A model generated the notes under the pieces. It saw nothing but the letters and a program-made list of their open reading frames with translations, did no database searches and was not told the DNA's origin. Source: Comamonadaceae bacterium 2FH (lineage in GTDB: Bacteria; Pseudomonadota; Gammaproteobacteria; Burkholderiales; Burkholderiaceae_C). From it: 64,000 nt of DNA. This document shows, piece after piece, positions 63,104 through 64,000 of the stretch. Every line of letters starts with the position of its first letter. Position 1 is the stretch's first letter. The position numbers and the translations under genes were made by a program. Location of the stretch: positions 22,612 to 86,611 of the forward strand of contig SCMQ01000019.1 of assembly GCA_005503335.1 (NCBI GenBank), read 5' to 3'.

Positions 63104-63173
63104 GAATACTTGCCGGCTGGCAGGTAATCAACGGTTTATTTGACTGTGTGATGCAATATCACGTATGAGTTTT
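63104..63173. repeat. 70-bp promoter module, copy 2 (with operator E)
   Basis: The second copy of the module at 54549-54618, with the same internal spacing and one mismatch in the first 28 bases. Its palindrome (ACTTGCC-N4-GGCAGGT) fills the spacer of the minus-strand promoter TTGATT-N17-TATTCT (63130 down to 63102) driving the enoyl-CoA hydratase operon. To its right no IclR gene follows; similarity stops after GAGTTTT. Confidence 0.75.
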
Positions 63174-63240
63174 TCGAGTTCTTCCGGGGCTGGTAGATGC
63201 GGGCGTCGTGACGCCGGCGAAGGTCCGAGCATCGGCAGCA

Positions 63241-63297
63241 CAGCGATGTTGACGATCACCCCAATCTGACCCGACCTGATTCAGCCCAACATCGCTG
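63241..63297. repeat. 11-bp inverted repeat flanking IS-end-like sequence
   Basis: CAGCGATGTTG (63241-63251) and CAACATCGCTG (63287-63297) are perfect inverted repeats around 35 bases. The interval begins GACGATCACCCCAATCTGAC, reminiscent of terminal sequences of IS21-like elements. Identification is tentative. Confidence 0.4.
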
Positions 63298-63391
63298 CAC
63301 AAGCGCGCCGTGGTGGAGGCGTTCGACCAGTGTGTGCCCTATTCCGGCGCACGCGCCTTCATGGCCGAACCGTCCAGGGTCCTGTGCGTCA

Positions 63392-63453
63392 TGAACCGCC
63401 CCGGGTTTCGTGGAGGCCCGTTGGTTTAAGTCAGGCCACCACCGTGGCGGCTT
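63392..63453. mobile_element. IS3-like terminal fragment
   Basis: TGAACCGCCCCGGGTTTCGT starting at 63392 resembles the terminal inverted repeat of IS3-family elements common in Burkholderiales. The fragment ends where integrase-coding sequence begins, so it seems to have interrupted that gene. No transposase remains. Confidence 0.45.
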
Positions 63454-63672
63454 GACTGGCGAGATGCCCTGATCGACCAGATGGAGTTGAAAGTTGCGCA
63501 GGTCCTCCCCGCTGGAGGTGTCCGGCGGACGGCCAAGGTAGGCGGCGAGCCGGCGCACGGCTCGGATGTAGGCAGTATGCGTTTTGGGCGAGAGCCTACG
63601 CATTCGCATATCTTCGATCATGCGTTGGCGCAACGGCGAGACCGTCTGATGGGGGCGTTCATGACTGCGCTC
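63454..63672 (-). pseudogene. Truncated tyrosine recombinase (integrase N-terminal domain)
   Basis: About 70 residues of a site-specific integrase core-binding domain: SPLRQRMIEDMRMRRLSPKT, then AYIRAVRRLAAYLGRPPDT and a segment ending VDQGISP. This N-terminus is typical of the integrase that accompanies IS91-type elements. The match stops abruptly at 63454 where IS-like sequence begins, and the catalytic domain is absent. The initiating ATG is out of frame (at 63656, reading MNAPIRRSR), so the start is damaged as well. Confidence 0.75.
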
Positions 63673-63889
63673 CTGTCGTGAACGAGGCCGATTGCTTCGG
63701 TTCACAACATCGGCACGCGCGCCAGTGCTGTCAACCAAGCACCCAGGCTCGGAGACTATCGCGCTTTAGTCCGATGGCCGATGCGGCGCATCGGCGGACG
63801 TCCGCTCTGAAGCAGCGCGAGTGACCGGTGGGGGGCGGTCGCGACTTCGAAGGTCCAGTTATCGGACGGACGGCCGAACGTCTCTTGAT

Positions 63890-63946
63890 GGCCGTTATGT
63901 CGAGCTCTCCATAACGGCCATTATGAGAAGGCCCCAGTTATGAGAA
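63890..63946. repeat. Inverted and direct repeats upstream of integrase remnant
   Basis: GGCCGTTATG (63890-63899) and CATAACGGCC (63910-63919) are a perfect 10-bp inverted repeat. TTATGAGAAG then occurs twice just after it (first copy from 63921). Such clustered repeats upstream of an integrase resemble the terminal or recombination site of its element. Confidence 0.45.
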
Positions 63947-64000
63947 GTTGGGAGTTGGCGAGCGCGCAGACTGCCTCGTACACAGGCCGTCCGACGCGCT

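Larger units (their letters stand above)
63174..64000. other. Mobile-element debris and repeats, no intact gene
   Basis: No intact gene is seen. The stretch holds an 11-bp inverted repeat, an IS end, an interrupted integrase gene and a set of short inverted and direct repeats, each listed separately. It looks like a scar region at the right edge of the catabolic island. Confidence 0.6.

Overview
The window is GC-rich, densely coding DNA from a betaproteobacterium of the Burkholderiales, most likely Comamonadaceae. The basis is gene content: comM next to a TorF-type porin, glnK and amtB; lplT; a DadX-like alr; orphan Bug and TRAP binding proteins; and very G/C-biased third codon positions. No rRNA, tRNA or CRISPR array was seen.

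Layout. (1) 1-3.8 kb: 5' part of comM, then a nitrogen-responsive porin-glnK-amtB operon behind a sigma-54 promoter and an NtrC-like site. (2) 3.9-9.9 kb: aldose epimerase, SMP-30 lactonase, glcE, glcF, a ProQ/FinO protein and a DMT exporter, all plus strand. (3) 9.9-12.6 kb: glutathione peroxidase, a second DMT exporter and lplT, minus strand. (4) 12.8-21.1 kb: a MocR regulator divergent from a peptide-type ABC importer and an amidase. (5) 21.2-25.6 kb: alr, hutC/hutH around a perfect HutC-type operator, and a solute-binding-domain protein without a signal peptide. (6) 25.6-32.7 kb: an internally deleted quinone oxidoreductase, a 2-keto-4-pentenoate hydratase-like protein and an orphan TRAP binding protein, divergent from an FCD-GntR regulator, a BKACE enzyme, a haloacetate-dehalogenase-like hydrolase and an IlvD/Edd dehydratase. 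(7) 32.7-40.6 kb: a LysR regulator divergent from a RuBisCO-like protein, a four-carbon acid sugar kinase, a complete TRAP transporter, an ApnO-type oxidoisomerase and a small unknown protein. This fits a D-apionate / 3-oxo-isoapionate pathway. (8) 40.7-42.7 kb: SPW and VOC proteins and a gene-poor stretch. (9) 42.7-63.1 kb: a catabolic island with a Baeyer-Villiger monooxygenase, three SDRs, an SMP-30 lactonase, two acyl-CoA-forming ligases, two acyl-CoA dehydrogenases, enoyl-CoA hydratase, a SnoaL-like protein, a Liv ABC importer, a Bug protein, and IclR and TetR regulators. (10) 63.2-64 kb: integrase and IS debris.

The genes suggest a metabolically broad soil or rhizosphere organism. The two most interesting signals are the RuBisCO-like branched-sugar-acid cluster with its uncharacterised 131-residue partner, and a repeated promoter/operator design in the BVMO island. 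In that design a TetR-type palindrome fills the spacer between -35 and -10 of several operons, and one 70-bp module occurs twice, 8.5 kb apart.
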